A stretch of DNA of 33,381 nucleotides from Breznakibacter sp. (GCA_018055415.1 JAGPHP010000009.1:1-33381), one strand, 5' to 3'; shown: positions 7,863 through 15,492, counted from the stretch's first letter. The notes: generated from the letters alone by a model not told the origin. Numbers and translations: made by a program.

Positions 7863-8265
7863 AAAAATTTGTAATCCGCCAAAAATGAGCGGCTTCAAGC
7901 CGTTTGGTATTGCCTTATGCGACGTTGAGAGCGTTAAATTAACGCTTGAAGAGTACGAAAGCATAAAACTCGTTAATTATGAGATGCTTCCGCAAGAACA
8001 AGCCGCTGAACAGATGAATGTTTCGCGACCAACGTTTACGCGCATCTACAACAAAGCTCTGAAAAATATCGCCAAAGCCTTTGTTGAAGGGAAAGCGATT
8101 GTAATTGAAGGCGGTAGTTATGAGCTTGAAAATGAGTGGTATAAATGTCGGAAATGCTATAAATTAATAGAGGGACTTGAAAACCACACAAAGTGCAGTA
8201 ATTGTACACTTTATGGCAAAGATGAACTGATTAACATCAATCAACTGTCGGACGATAAAAAATGA
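7840..8265 (+). CDS. DUF134 (UPF0251) helix-turn-helix protein with Zn-ribbon-like tail
   Basis: Putative DNA-binding regulator of 141 residues. It begins MPRPQKSRKI, the typical DUF134 start, so the ATG at 7840 is preferred to one farther upstream at 7813. The sigma-70-region-4-like helix-turn-helix is at about 48-80 (LPQEQAAEQMNVSRPTFTRIYNKA). The C-terminal part has CRKC (about 105-108) and CSNC (about 123-126), likely a metal-binding pair. In anaerobes this family is often found next to NifX/NifB-type cluster-binding proteins, as it is here two genes on. It may sense a metal or cluster and control the operon, but no target site can be assigned; the palindrome at 7521-7583 looks more TetR-like. 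Its start overlaps the preceding gene. Confidence 0.85.
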   Translation: MPRPQKSRKICNPPKMSGFKPFGIALCDVESVKLTLEEYESIKLVNYEMLPQEQAAEQMNVSRPTFTRIYNKALKNIAKAFVEGKAIVIEGGSYELENEWYKCRKCYKLIEGLENHTKCSNCTLYGKDELININQLSDDKK

Positions 8266-8279
8266 ATTGGAACTAGATT

Positions 8280-9116
8280 ATGAGAGTTGTTACATTAGTC
8301 GAAAATAGTACTAACAATGAAACCCTTAGAGCAGAGCATGGCTTGTCGTTCTACATCGAAACGCCTCATCATAAAATAATTTTCGATACTGGCACCACAA
8401 AGTCCTTCATCGAAAATGGAAGAATACTAAATATAAATTTCGAAGAGGTTGATTTAATCATTATTTCACACGCCCATTACGACCACACTGGCGGACTTTG
8501 CAAGCTCTTAAAAATCAATAAAACAGCAAAAGTTATATTGAAACGTGAGATCTTTAACAACCAATATTTTTCGTTTAGAAATGAGTTAAAAAGCATAGGA
8601 TTTCCCGCTGAACTACATCTTTATAAAAACCGATTTATCTACGCAGATGAGGTTATTGAACCTATTGATGAAATTCACATCATATCTAATATAAAAATAA
8701 CTCACCCTACTCCTAAAGGAAATGGGCTACTCCATAAAATTGATGGCACTTCATTAATTGAAGATGATTTTAAACATGAGCTAATAATGGCCGTTGAAAC
8801 ACCTAACGGACTCGTACTTTTTAGCGGCTGCGCTCATAATGGAATCGTCAATTTCATTGAAACAACACAAAATAGGCTGCCGAATAACCCAATTACCGAT
8901 GTTATTGGAGGGTTTCATTTGATTGATAAAAATGAGTTTGTAACCACCGAAACCAACAAGGAGCTTCTTGAAATTGCAAACCAACTCAACAACTACCAAT
9001 CAATCAACCACTACATTACAGGTCATTGCACTGGCAACGAGGCCTATAGCACACTTAAAACAGTTCTAAACGGCAAATTAGAACACCTTGCCACAGGTAT
9101 GGAAATTAATATATAA
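8280..9116 (+). CDS. Metallo-beta-lactamase-fold hydrolase, COG1237 type
   Basis: Di-metal hydrolase of 278 residues. The first metal site is HAHYDHTGG (His64, His66, Asp68, His69); later ligands are likely His186 in SGCAHNG and His213 in GGFHLI, followed by YITGHCTG. This set, with the GCAHNGIVN and GGFHL blocks, is the hallmark of COG1237, whose archaeal members are annotated as 7,8-dihydropterin-6-methyl-4-(ribofuranosyl)aminobenzene 5'-phosphate synthases of methanopterin synthesis. That specific reaction is unlikely in this bacterium, where no methanopterin pathway is visible, so the substrate is unknown. It lies 14 nt after the DUF134 gene and 18 nt before the NifX-like gene, in the same operon, a grouping seen in other anaerobes. 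Confidence 0.85.
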   Translation: MRVVTLVENSTNNETLRAEHGLSFYIETPHHKIIFDTGTTKSFIENGRILNINFEEVDLIIISHAHYDHTGGLCKLLKINKTAKVILKREIFNNQYFSFRNELKSIGFPAELHLYKNRFIYADEVIEPIDEIHIISNIKITHPTPKGNGLLHKIDGTSLIEDDFKHELIMAVETPNGLVLFSGCAHNGIVNFIETTQNRLPNNPITDVIGGFHLIDKNEFVTTETNKELLEIANQLNNYQSINHYITGHCTGNEAYSTLKTVLNGKLEHLATGMEINI

Positions 9117-9134
9117 CAACTAAATATAAACAAG

Positions 9135-9506
9135 ATGAAAATTGCAGTTCCAGTTACCGCAGATTACCAAATCGACTCTCATTTTGGTCATTGCGAAGCC
9201 TATTATCTATTTACTATCTCAAACACCAATGAGATTCAAGATGTAACCACACTAGCATCTGAGCCTGGATGTGGATGTAAGTCAAACATTTCAAACACCT
9301 TAGCTAAAAATGGTGTAACTATTATGTTGGCAGGCGGCATTGGTAATGGTGCGATAAATGTATTAAACAGGGCAGGCATTGAGGTGGTAAGAGGCTGCTC
9401 GGGAAATGCTGTAGAGGTTGTAAAGCAGTATGTAGCTGGCACATTAACCGATAGTGGCGAAAGTTGCAACCACACGCACGAAGATGGCCATGTGTGCAGT
9501 CATTAA
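9135..9506 (+). CDS. NifX/NifB-family iron-molybdenum cluster-binding domain protein
   Basis: Small soluble protein of 123 residues with the dinitrogenase Fe-Mo cofactor biosynthesis domain fold: MKIAVPVTADYQIDSHFGHCEAY at the start, with DSHFGH the family signature, and GGIGNGAINVLNRAGIEVVRG in the middle. A Cys-Gly-Cys-Lys turn lies at about 48-51. The C-terminal tail (SCNHTHEDGHVCSH) is rich in His and Cys and probably binds metal. Relatives bind or carry Fe-S or Mo-Fe-S clusters; outside nitrogen fixers their role is unsettled. No nif structural genes are in the window. It is followed 20 nt later by a zinc-ribbon protein. Confidence 0.88.
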   Translation: MKIAVPVTADYQIDSHFGHCEAYYLFTISNTNEIQDVTTLASEPGCGCKSNISNTLAKNGVTIMLAGGIGNGAINVLNRAGIEVVRGCSGNAVEVVKQYVAGTLTDSGESCNHTHEDGHVCSH

Positions 9507-9526
9507 ATAATAATTTCTATAATTAT

Positions 9527-9697
9527 ATGGTAAAAATTAAATTATTGTGCGAGAAGTGTCTTTGGCAAGGAACACCCGAGGAGGTGGAATTTTACCTAGT
9601 TGATACATGTACTAGCACAGAAAAGGTTGAGATGTGCCCTAAATGCGGTAGTTTAGATATTATTATGGTTAAAGATACACCCTCTACAGATAAATAA
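9527..9697 (+). CDS. Small zinc-ribbon protein
   Basis: A 56-residue protein with two CxxC pairs, CEKC at about 8-11 and CPKC at about 40-43, the pattern of a rubredoxin-like or zinc-ribbon knuckle fold. No other domain fits in this length. The ATG at 9527 (MVKIKLLCEKC) is chosen over an upstream in-frame ATG at 9464, because that one lies inside the NifX-like gene. It is the last gene of the tight 7611-9697 run. Function unknown; partnership with the cluster-binding protein is suggested by adjacency only. Confidence 0.7.
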   Translation: MVKIKLLCEKCLWQGTPEEVEFYLVDTCTSTEKVEMCPKCGSLDIIMVKDTPSTDK

Positions 9698-9764
9698 TCG
9701 CAAATTGAGCGCACCACCGAACAAAGATTGATTATACTTGTTCTTTGAAAAAGTGTACAAGCTA

Positions 9765-10085
9765 ATGATTTCACAAATACAAAAAATCATATCTCTATTG
9801 ATGGTGTTAGGACTCCTAACGCCATCAATCGTTAAGCTTGAACACGAACACGATGACTTTGTCTGCAAAGCCACCACCGAAAAACATCTGCACACCTATC
9901 ATGAAAAGTGTGATGTATGTAACTTCGAATTCTCCCTATTTTCTGAAGCGCACCCCTATCAACTAGTAACAAAAACCGAGTACACATCTAACTACTACAG
10001 CCCTTTTAACCATGCGTTTATAAGTAGTAACTTCATCTATTCATTCTGTTTACGTGGTCCTCCAGCAGGAGCAAATTCAATCTAA
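9765..10085 (+). CDS. Exported His-rich small protein upstream of a TonB receptor
   Basis: A 106-residue protein with an N-terminal signal-like segment (about 4-20, hydrophobic, ending near TPSIVKL). It then has HEHDD and KHLHTYHEKCDVCNF, a dense run of His plus a CxxC, which suggests binding of zinc, copper or another soft metal outside the cytoplasm. The C-terminus ends in LRGPPAGANSI. I recall similar short His/CxxC proteins ahead of TonB receptors in Bacteroidota, but cannot name the family. The ATG at 9765 is preferred because it gives a compact signal peptide; the frame is open a little upstream. The TonB receptor follows after 41 nt, so the two likely form a unit. A possible -7-like box (TATACTTG, 9733-9740) has one mismatch to consensus. 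Confidence 0.6.
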   Translation: MISQIQKIISLLMVLGLLTPSIVKLEHEHDDFVCKATTEKHLHTYHEKCDVCNFEFSLFSEAHPYQLVTKTEYTSNYYSPFNHAFISSNFIYSFCLRGPPAGANSI

Positions 10086-10126
10086 ATTTTTGTATTAGAT
10101 CATTTGTAACATATAAACATATTATA

Positions 10127-12367
10127 ATGAATAGATTTTTCATTGTATGTGTCGTGCTATTGGCTTGCCATATACTCAATGCACAAAATAGTGTAAAAGG
10201 ATTTGTTAAGAATCAAGATAACCAACCTCTCGAAGGGGCTCTTGTCTTCATGCCCGAGATTAACAAAAGCTCTATCACCGATAAAAATGGCCACTACGAA
10301 CTCCAAAATTTGCCGAATGGCAAAATTAGAGTTCAATTTACTTATCTTGGACATACATCTATTGTAGAGACGATACAATTAAATGGTGCTGAGATAAAAT
10401 TAGATACCAAACTTAACACAACCTCTATCGAGACCGAAGAAATCGTGGTAACAAGTGGATATCACGCTACACAACACGAAAATGCGGTAAAGATTGATGT
10501 ATTAAAATTGGATATTCATAAAAACAGGGCAACACCCAATTTCAGCGAGATGCTGACAAAAATCCCTGGGGTTGATATGATTTCAAAAGGAAGCGGCGTT
10601 TCAAAGCCCGTAATCAGAGGGCTTTCAATGAACGATATCTTAATCCTTAATAACGGTGTTCGCTTTGAAAATTATCAATATTCAAGCCACCATCCTCTGG
10701 GCATTGATGAGTTTGGTGTTTCGGAGGTAGAAATTATTAAAGGGCCTGCTTCCCTACTCTATGGCTCTGATGCGATTGGGGGCGTTATTAATTTCATTAA
10801 AGAGAAGCCTGCATTGGCAAATAGTGTTGAGGGCGACTACAATCTTCAGCTCTTCTCAAATACACTGGGTGTAGCCAATAATTTAGGCGTGAAGGCAGCT
10901 TCAAACAAACTCTTTGGCGGTGTGCGAATAGGGCAAAAATCAAATGCCGATTTTCTTCAGGGGGGCGGCGAGTACGCTCCAAACTCTCGTTTTAATGAGT
11001 ACTCTTTAAAAACGAACATGGCATATAGCGATAAAATTGGAATTTTTAAATTGTACTACGACTACAACAAACAAAATTTAGGTTTGGTAGAGGAGGAGGC
11101 TATTGAGGAGATCACAACTCGAGACCGCTCAAACGAAATCTTCTATCAGCAACTTAACACTCATTTGCTCTCTTCGCAAAATCGATTCTACCTAGGCGTA
11201 ATGAAACTCGATGTTAATTCGGCCTATCAAAATACCGAATTAATCCACTTTGGCGAGGCAAATCAATACGAGATTCAGATGAAGCTGGCAACGCTCACCT
11301 ATGAAACGAAGCTCTATCTGCCATCTAATAAAAACTCGGAATACATTATCGGATTTCAGGGCTCTAATCAATTAAACACCAATTTAAATAATAGAGAGAC
11401 CATTTTGTTGCCAAACGCCACCACGAATAACTATTCGGGATTCGTGCTCTTGCAAAACACGTTGTTTCAAAAACTCAAGCTCCAGGCAGGTGCTAGATAT
11501 GACAATAAAACTATCACAACTGAGACTGTTGGATCATTAGCTGATTTAAGTAGCTACAGAGCAGCTCTAAATAAAAACTATGGGAGTTTTAGTGGCTCAT
11601 TTGGTGCCACTTACGCATTATCAACTGAGCTATTGCTAAGGGGTAATATTGCATCCGCCTACCGCACACCTAATATTGCCGAACTCACCTCAAACGGCCA
11701 GCACGAAACGCGTTATGAGATCGGTAACGAACATCTTATCCCCGAAAAATCATTCGAAACAGATTTGAGTATGCACTACCACCGTAATAGCTTTACTATC
11801 GACTTAGCAGGTTATTACAACGTAATTAATGACTACATCTTCATCTCGCCAACAGGAGAATCTACAACCGATGGAGTTGATATTTACAGATACAAACAAA
11901 ACAATTCTGCACTATATGGCGGCGAGGTGGGACTCCACATTCATCCAGCATCTCTGAAATGGTTGCACTTTGAAACAACTTATGCTTCAGTTATTGGTAA
12001 ACAAGAGGATGGGAACTACCTTCCCTTTATTTCTGCGCACAAACTAAATTTTGAATTAAGAGGCGAAAAAGAGGATCTACTCCTATTTCAGAATGCGTTT
12101 GCAACAATAAATTCAACTACAGCATTCGACCAAAACAGAGCCGCTCCCGATGAAACCGCAACTAGTGGATACACGCTATTTGATATTGCCATTGGTGGAA
12201 ATTTAGCGTTTGGGAGACAATCCATCGCAATAAGTCTAAGTGCCAATAATATTTTCGACAAGAGGTACATTGACCATCTCTCCACATTGAAGGAGGTAAA
12301 TCTTTTCAATCCAGGCCGTAATATTACCCTTTCTTTAAAAGTTCCATTTGGAGTTAAAGTAAGGTAA
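10127..12367 (+). CDS. TonB-dependent outer membrane receptor
   Basis: Outer-membrane active transporter of 746 residues. A signal peptide (about 1-20, cleaved after NAQ) is followed by a carboxypeptidase-regulatory-like domain (about 22-100, VKGFVKNQDNQPLEGALV), a TonB-box/linker with EEIVVTSGY (about 104-112), a plug domain (about 120-220, with IPGVDMISKGSG, VIRGLSMND and GPASLLYGSDAIGGVIN) and a beta-barrel to the C-terminus. No SusD-like lipoprotein follows, so it is not a standard Sus glycan pair. Size and plug fit receptors for metal chelates, vitamin B12 or heme. The His-rich exported protein just upstream points to a metal; the hem genes in the window are too far away to be evidence. 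The last residues (PFGVKVR) lack the usual terminal Phe. A two-way terminator follows. Confidence 0.92.
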   Translation: MNRFFIVCVVLLACHILNAQNSVKGFVKNQDNQPLEGALVFMPEINKSSITDKNGHYELQNLPNGKIRVQFTYLGHTSIVETIQLNGAEIKLDTKLNTTSIETEEIVVTSGYHATQHENAVKIDVLKLDIHKNRATPNFSEMLTKIPGVDMISKGSGVSKPVIRGLSMNDILILNNGVRFENYQYSSHHPLGIDEFGVSEVEIIKGPASLLYGSDAIGGVINFIKEKPALANSVEGDYNLQLFSNTLGVANNLGVKAASNKLFGGVRIGQKSNADFLQGGGEYAPNSRFNEYSLKTNMAYSDKIGIFKLYYDYNKQNLGLVEEEAIEEITTRDRSNEIFYQQLNTHLLSSQNRFYLGVMKLDVNSAYQNTELIHFGEANQYEIQMKLATLTYETKLYLPSNKNSEYIIGFQGSNQLNTNLNNRETILLPNATTNNYSGFVLLQNTLFQKLKLQAGARYDNKTITTETVGSLADLSSYRAALNKNYGSFSGSFGATYALSTELLLRGNIASAYRTPNIAELTSNGQHETRYEIGNEHLIPEKSFETDLSMHYHRNSFTIDLAGYYNVINDYIFISPTGESTTDGVDIYRYKQNNSALYGGEVGLHIHPASLKWLHFETTYASVIGKQEDGNYLPFISAHKLNFELRGEKEDLLLFQNAFATINSTTAFDQNRAAPDETATSGYTLFDIAIGGNLAFGRQSIAISLSANNIFDKRYIDHLSTLKEVNLFNPGRNITLSLKVPFGVKVR

Positions 12368-12370
12368 TAA

Positions 12371-12411
12371 ATCAAAAGGGCTGTTTGATTATGTCAGACA
12401 GCCCTTTTGAT
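12371..12411. terminator. Two-way intrinsic terminator between TonB receptor and higA
   Basis: Perfect 14-bp inverted repeat: 12371-12384 (ATCAAAAGGGCTGT) pairs with 12398-12411, loop of 13 nt. A and T runs inside the stem give a T-rich side in both directions, fitting the convergent genes on each side. Confidence 0.85.
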
Positions 12412-12473
12412 TAAATGATTTGAGCGAGTAAAATCTTCTGATTGATAAAATATAGAGTTAGAATCCTATATAT

Positions 12474-12773
12474 TTACAGGAACGTTAACCCGATTTTTCT
12501 GTTTAGTCCTTTTTCGAAAATACGAATCAAGGTAGAGAGTTGAATGTTTCCTTTTGCATTCTCAATTTTAGAAATGTAACTCTTTTTAGTTCCTGCTTTA
12601 ACTGCTAACTCTTCTTGTGTGAGGTTAGCATTCTTCCTAGCTTCTCTAAGCATCTCGCTAACAATAAACATCTGGGCTTTTTCTTCATATTCACTACGAG
12701 AATCAGTACCAATTACTCCATGCTCTCTCTCTATAAGCTCATCAAATGATGAAATATCTTTATAATCAATCAT
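12474..12773 (-). CDS. higA: XRE-family antitoxin, HigA type
   Basis: A 99-residue DNA-binding antitoxin. The N-terminal part (about 1-35) is likely the toxin-contact region; the Xre helix-turn-helix is at about 45-90 (NLTQEELAVKAGTKKSYIS, then IENAKGNIQLSTLIRIF). Its start overlaps the toxin stop by 4 nt (ATGA type), giving coupled translation with the toxin first, which is the order that defines HigBA. It should bind the toxin and also the palindrome at 13123-13140 upstream of the operon. Nothing in it looks truncated. Confidence 0.9.
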   Translation of the reverse strand: MIDYKDISSFDELIEREHGVIGTDSRSEYEEKAQMFIVSEMLREARKNANLTQEELAVKAGTKKSYISKIENAKGNIQLSTLIRIFEKGLNRKIGLTFL

Positions 12774-13114
12774 GACTTATATATTTTAGATTCAAAATAT
12801 TCAGTTTTTAAACGCATTGCCTTTTCTATCTCTTTTTTTGGTGTCTTATCAGTTTTCTTTTGGAAAGCATTAAATAAAACAATTAGTTTGCCCTGATCAA
12901 AACAGCAAAATATTCTATAAATATTTGATTGGTATTCAATTCTCACTTCGAAAAGTCCGTCGTACCCAGCCATTGGAGCAAAAAATTTCTCAGGAATATT
13001 GTCAACCTGCTTAATCAATTCAAGTGTAAACTTAAATTTATCTTTGACCTTAGGTGCTAAATCCTTATAAAAATCTATAAAATGGTTTTTGTAAAAAACA
13101 ATCTGTCTGGGCAT
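12770..13114 (-). CDS. higB: RelE/HigB-type toxin (Gp49-like)
   Basis: Predicted ribosome-dependent mRNA interferase of 114 residues. The Gp49/HigB-like layout is visible: YKNHFIDFYKDL and a helical part at the N-terminus, GLFEVRIEYQSNIYRIFCCFD in the beta sheet (about 50-70), LFNAFQKKTDKTPKKEIEKA near the C-terminus (the F-x-KKTxKTP signature, about 79-95), and a basic tail. The ATG at 13112-13114 lies 8 nt from the operator palindrome. higA follows with overlapping codons. The pair sits alone between an outer membrane receptor and a HAD hydrolase, as mobile toxin-antitoxin modules often do. Confidence 0.9.
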   Translation of the reverse strand: MPRQIVFYKNHFIDFYKDLAPKVKDKFKFTLELIKQVDNIPEKFFAPMAGYDGLFEVRIEYQSNIYRIFCCFDQGKLIVLFNAFQKKTDKTPKKEIEKAMRLKTEYFESKIYKS

Positions 13115-13122
13115 AGCTTAAA

Positions 13123-13162
13123 GTTATCTTCAAAGATAACAAATTGATAATTGCAATCAAAA
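13123..13162 (-). promoter_or_regulatory. higBA promoter with overlapping palindromic operator
   Basis: The minus strand reads TTTG (13158-13161), then 19 nt, then TATCTTTG (13131-13138), an exact fit to the Bacteroides -33/-7 promoter. The -7 box lies inside a perfect palindrome, GTTATCTT-2 nt-AAGATAAC (13123-13140). A HigA dimer bound there would cover the -7 box and start site, which is classic toxin-antitoxin autorepression. The ATG of higB is about 8 nt past the palindrome. Confidence 0.8.
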
Positions 13163-13197
13163 TTTGTGTCGTAATTTGTTAATAAAGCCCCAATCCT

Positions 13198-13896
13198 CTA
13201 CAACACCTCCATCAATTCCGATATTCGCTTTATTTCATAGGTCGGTTTCTTCTCTACCGTGTCGTTCTTGGGATTATAAAAAACTTGGTCAATACCAAAA
13301 TTCATGGCACCTAAAATATCTGCTTCGTAATTATCGCCAATAACCAACGACTCCTTTTTGCGTGCATTACAACTCTTTAACGCGTAGGCAAAATAGTCGC
13401 GGTGGGGCTTTTTACTTCCCACATTTTCGGAGGTAAATATCTTTGTAAAATAGTCCATAATTGAGCTACTCTCCATCTTTTGAAGCTGCATCTTTTGATA
13501 ACCATTTGTAACAATATAAAGCAAATAGCCACGACTTTTGAGATAATCTAACAACTCGCGACTTCCTTCAATTAAATGGCTTTTTTGAGGACAGTGATGA
13601 AGAAAATAATCACTAATCTCCTCAATAAAGTGCGTTTCTGATGCTATTGACGGTAACGCTTTACTAAATCGAGAGCTATTCAACTCCTCCTTCTTAATTT
13701 TGTTCTCTCTAAAAAGAGCCCACATCTCCTCGTTAATTCTAAAGAAATCATCGCAAAAAATCTTTACATCTGGCTGATATCGAGACAAATCAAAATGATG
13801 ATAGATCTCTACCAGAGTTTCTCCCGCATTGCGTTCGTAATCCCATAATGTATGGTCAAGATCAAAAAATAGATGATGATATCTCTTTAATGCCAT
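13198..13896 (-). CDS. HAD hydrolase, YjjG-like nucleotidase
   Basis: Cytoplasmic haloacid-dehalogenase-type phosphatase of 232 residues. Motif I is FFDLDHTLWDY (nucleophile Asp12, acid/base Asp14), with WDYERNA the usual YjjG-family continuation. Motif II is IVTNG, motif III Lys is in SENVGSKKPHRDYF, and motif IV is VIGDNYEADILGA. YjjG proteins dephosphorylate non-canonical pyrimidine nucleotides; a helical cap lies between motifs I and II. The length matches the family. It is downstream of, and 18 nt from, the secreted-protein gene on the same strand, so it could be transcribed with it. Confidence 0.88.
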   Translation of the reverse strand: MALKRYHHLFFDLDHTLWDYERNAGETLVEIYHHFDLSRYQPDVKIFCDDFFRINEEMWALFRENKIKKEELNSSRFSKALPSIASETHFIEEISDYFLHHCPQKSHLIEGSRELLDYLKSRGYLLYIVTNGYQKMQLQKMESSSIMDYFTKIFTSENVGSKKPHRDYFAYALKSCNARKKESLVIGDNYEADILGAMNFGIDQVFYNPKNDTVEKKPTYEIKRISELMEVL

Positions 13897-13914
13897 AAAA
13901 AACTTAAAAACAGA

Positions 13915-14721
13915 TCAATTAAACTCTTGCCAACTGTTCAAAACTCCATCTTCTAGATAAAGATATCTGCTATCATAAATCCACTGCTCGCGCACACCGT
14001 CAGAATAAGTGCTTTTATTTATACGTTTCGGTGATCCTATACTCTCCCTGATCATTAAAGAATTCATTCCCAACCATATTTCGCCATTAAGAATTCGAAT
14101 TGCATCATAACTATTAAACATTTTCTTCAACTCAATCAATCGCTCTTCTTTAAGTCTATTACGTATAACCTCATCCTGTATTTTCTCGTTCTTTACCTGG
14201 ACTTTGCGTTGAGAAATGTAACTGATCTGTTCATCACATTCTTCTATTTGAGAAGAATATGATAAGAGTAACCTAAGACTATCAATACTTGAATTAGATT
14301 TTGTACAAATAGATTTATATTTTTCAACATCCTTTATCCTATCGTCTAAATAGGCATAAAAAACAAATCCTTTTATATCATTAAAGTCTATCTGGTAAAA
14401 ATCATTGTAAAAATTCAAAATTCTAAATTCTGATTTCACCGGTATCCTTATGATCTCTCTGCCCTTTACCATATCAGGTTTATCTATAACAGATATGATT
14501 CTTTTTGCCTTTATTGAAAATGATTCATTATACAACTCTCTATTAATATATGCGACTTTAGCAAGTATAATAGTTGAATCATAAATTCTCAATCCAAGTT
14601 TACCAGCAAGCTTTTCTCTTTCTTTTAAGAGTTTTATTTTTTTAGAACTTAGCCTTAAACTATCTTGTGCAGAAGCAAAAAAAGAAACTGTAAAGAATAA
14701 AATAATAAATAATAATTTCAT
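13915..14721 (-). CDS. Secreted protein with SmpA/OmlA-like C-terminal domain, unknown function
   Basis: Family not recognised for the full length (268 residues). A signal peptide is clear (residues 1-18, ending FFASAQ). The middle (about 140-205) is helical and charged, with coiled-coil character (EECDEQISYISQRKVQVKNEK). The C-terminal 60 residues (AIRILNGEIWLGMNSLMIRE, SIGSPKRINKSTYSDG, REQWIYDSRYLYLEDGVLNSWQ) match the pattern of the small SmpA/OmlA-like fold, where GMxxxxVxxxLGxP and YxYLxDGxL are typical. Probably periplasmic. It begins 3 nt after the PH-domain gene stop, so the two are co-transcribed. Confidence 0.65.
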   Translation of the reverse strand: MKLLFIILFFTVSFFASAQDSLRLSSKKIKLLKEREKLAGKLGLRIYDSTIILAKVAYINRELYNESFSIKAKRIISVIDKPDMVKGREIIRIPVKSEFRILNFYNDFYQIDFNDIKGFVFYAYLDDRIKDVEKYKSICTKSNSSIDSLRLLLSYSSQIEECDEQISYISQRKVQVKNEKIQDEVIRNRLKEERLIELKKMFNSYDAIRILNGEIWLGMNSLMIRESIGSPKRINKSTYSDGVREQWIYDSRYLYLEDGVLNSWQEFN

Positions 14722-14724
14722 AAA

Positions 14725-15105
14725 TTATTTTAAAACGTAAGTAGCCAAAACCTTATGCACATCATAAACATTAACCGATTTATTAAACTGCTTAGTAACA
14801 CTCGGTTGTAGCTCACTCGAAATCCAAATTTTAAGCTCAGCCTCTAAATCAAATACGCCTGCAGTTTCAATGCTAAAGCGCGATATGCTCTTATAACTGA
14901 TTGATTTATACTCTATCTTACTCCCCGTTAAGCCTTGCTTCTCAACCAAGATCAATCGTTTTGTTGTAAAGATAAATACATCTCGAATAAGCTTAAAACC
15001 AAGCTCAATCTCTTCGCCATCAACCAACAGCTTTTCATACTCTTTCTGTAGCTCTTCTTGACTTACAGCACCTGCATTACCTAGTAATGCCGAAAATAGG
15101 CCCAT
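14725..15105 (-). CDS. PH-domain (YvbH/bPH-like) protein
   Basis: A 126-residue soluble protein. After a short helix (QEELQKEYEKLLVDGEEIE) comes a bacterial pleckstrin-homology fold: GFKLIRDVFIFTTKRLILVEKQ, then GSKIEYKSISYKSISRFSIE and a strand of ELKIWIS. This is the YvbH/DUF1696 pattern (RDxxxFTxxRLIxxDxQGxTGxK). The Met at 15103-15105 (MGLFSALLG) is chosen; the frame is open to 15189, but the extra residues lie over the cytochrome gene and look unlike coding. Function unknown; the fold often mediates oligomerisation. Same strand as the flanking cytochrome (37 nt before) and secreted protein (3 nt after). Confidence 0.8.
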   Translation of the reverse strand: MGLFSALLGNAGAVSQEELQKEYEKLLVDGEEIELGFKLIRDVFIFTTKRLILVEKQGLTGSKIEYKSISYKSISRFSIETAGVFDLEAELKIWISSELQPSVTKQFNKSVNVYDVHKVLATYVLK

Positions 15106-15142
15106 TGCAACAATATTAAATAATTTGTATCTATAAAAACTG

Positions 15143-15472
15143 TTATTTGGATGCTTCCTCTTTTGCTCTGGCAAAGATATAAACACCAAGTATTTCGGAG
15201 TCCGAAGCGGTCAACTTTGCCTTTTTACTCATCCTAGGTAATATTTTATTCCACTCTGCCTTCGTATATTTCTCAGGTGGATCTATTGAGTGACATTTAG
15301 TGCAACTCGAACTGTAAATTGCTTGTCCTTTGGCTAAGTGCTCGATAGAGGTACCGCTCTTTTGAGCATCGCTATCTGTAGGAGTATAAGCTACATAAAT
15401 TGTTTTGCTACACGCTGCAATAACCGCAATGGTTACTAGGGCAAATGCTAAAAACTTCGAAAATTTTCTCAT
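15143..15472 (-). CDS. Small c-type cytochrome lipoprotein
   Basis: A 109-residue exported protein. The signal segment ends in VIAACSK, giving a lipobox with Cys21 as the lipid-modified residue. A single heme-binding motif CTKCH (Cys57, Cys60, His61) follows, with Met81 in LPRMS the likely second iron ligand. The size fits a mono-heme cytochrome c of electron transfer, tethered to a membrane on the outer face of the cytoplasm. Heme would come from the pathway that includes hemL-hemH. A 16-bp palindrome (15493-15508) lies about 20 nt upstream of the ATG. Partner oxidase or reductase is not in the window. Confidence 0.88.
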   Translation of the reverse strand: MRKFSKFLAFALVTIAVIAACSKTIYVAYTPTDSDAQKSGTSIEHLAKGQAIYSSSCTKCHSIDPPEKYTKAEWNKILPRMSKKAKLTASDSEILGVYIFARAKEEASK

Positions 15473-15492
15473 AACACAATTTTAGGATTAAA

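Noticed and set aside
8280..9116. Beta-lactamase (antibiotic resistance)
   Set aside because: Motifs are those of COG1237 (HAHYDHTGG, GCAHNG, GGFH); there is no signal peptide, and the gene sits in a metal-type operon.
9135..9506. Nitrogen fixation locus
   Set aside because: A NifX-type domain alone is widespread in non-fixers; no nifHDK, nifE or nifN genes are present.
10797..10982. Minus-strand open frame inside the TonB receptor gene
   Set aside because: A shadow of the receptor coding sequence with no family resemblance.
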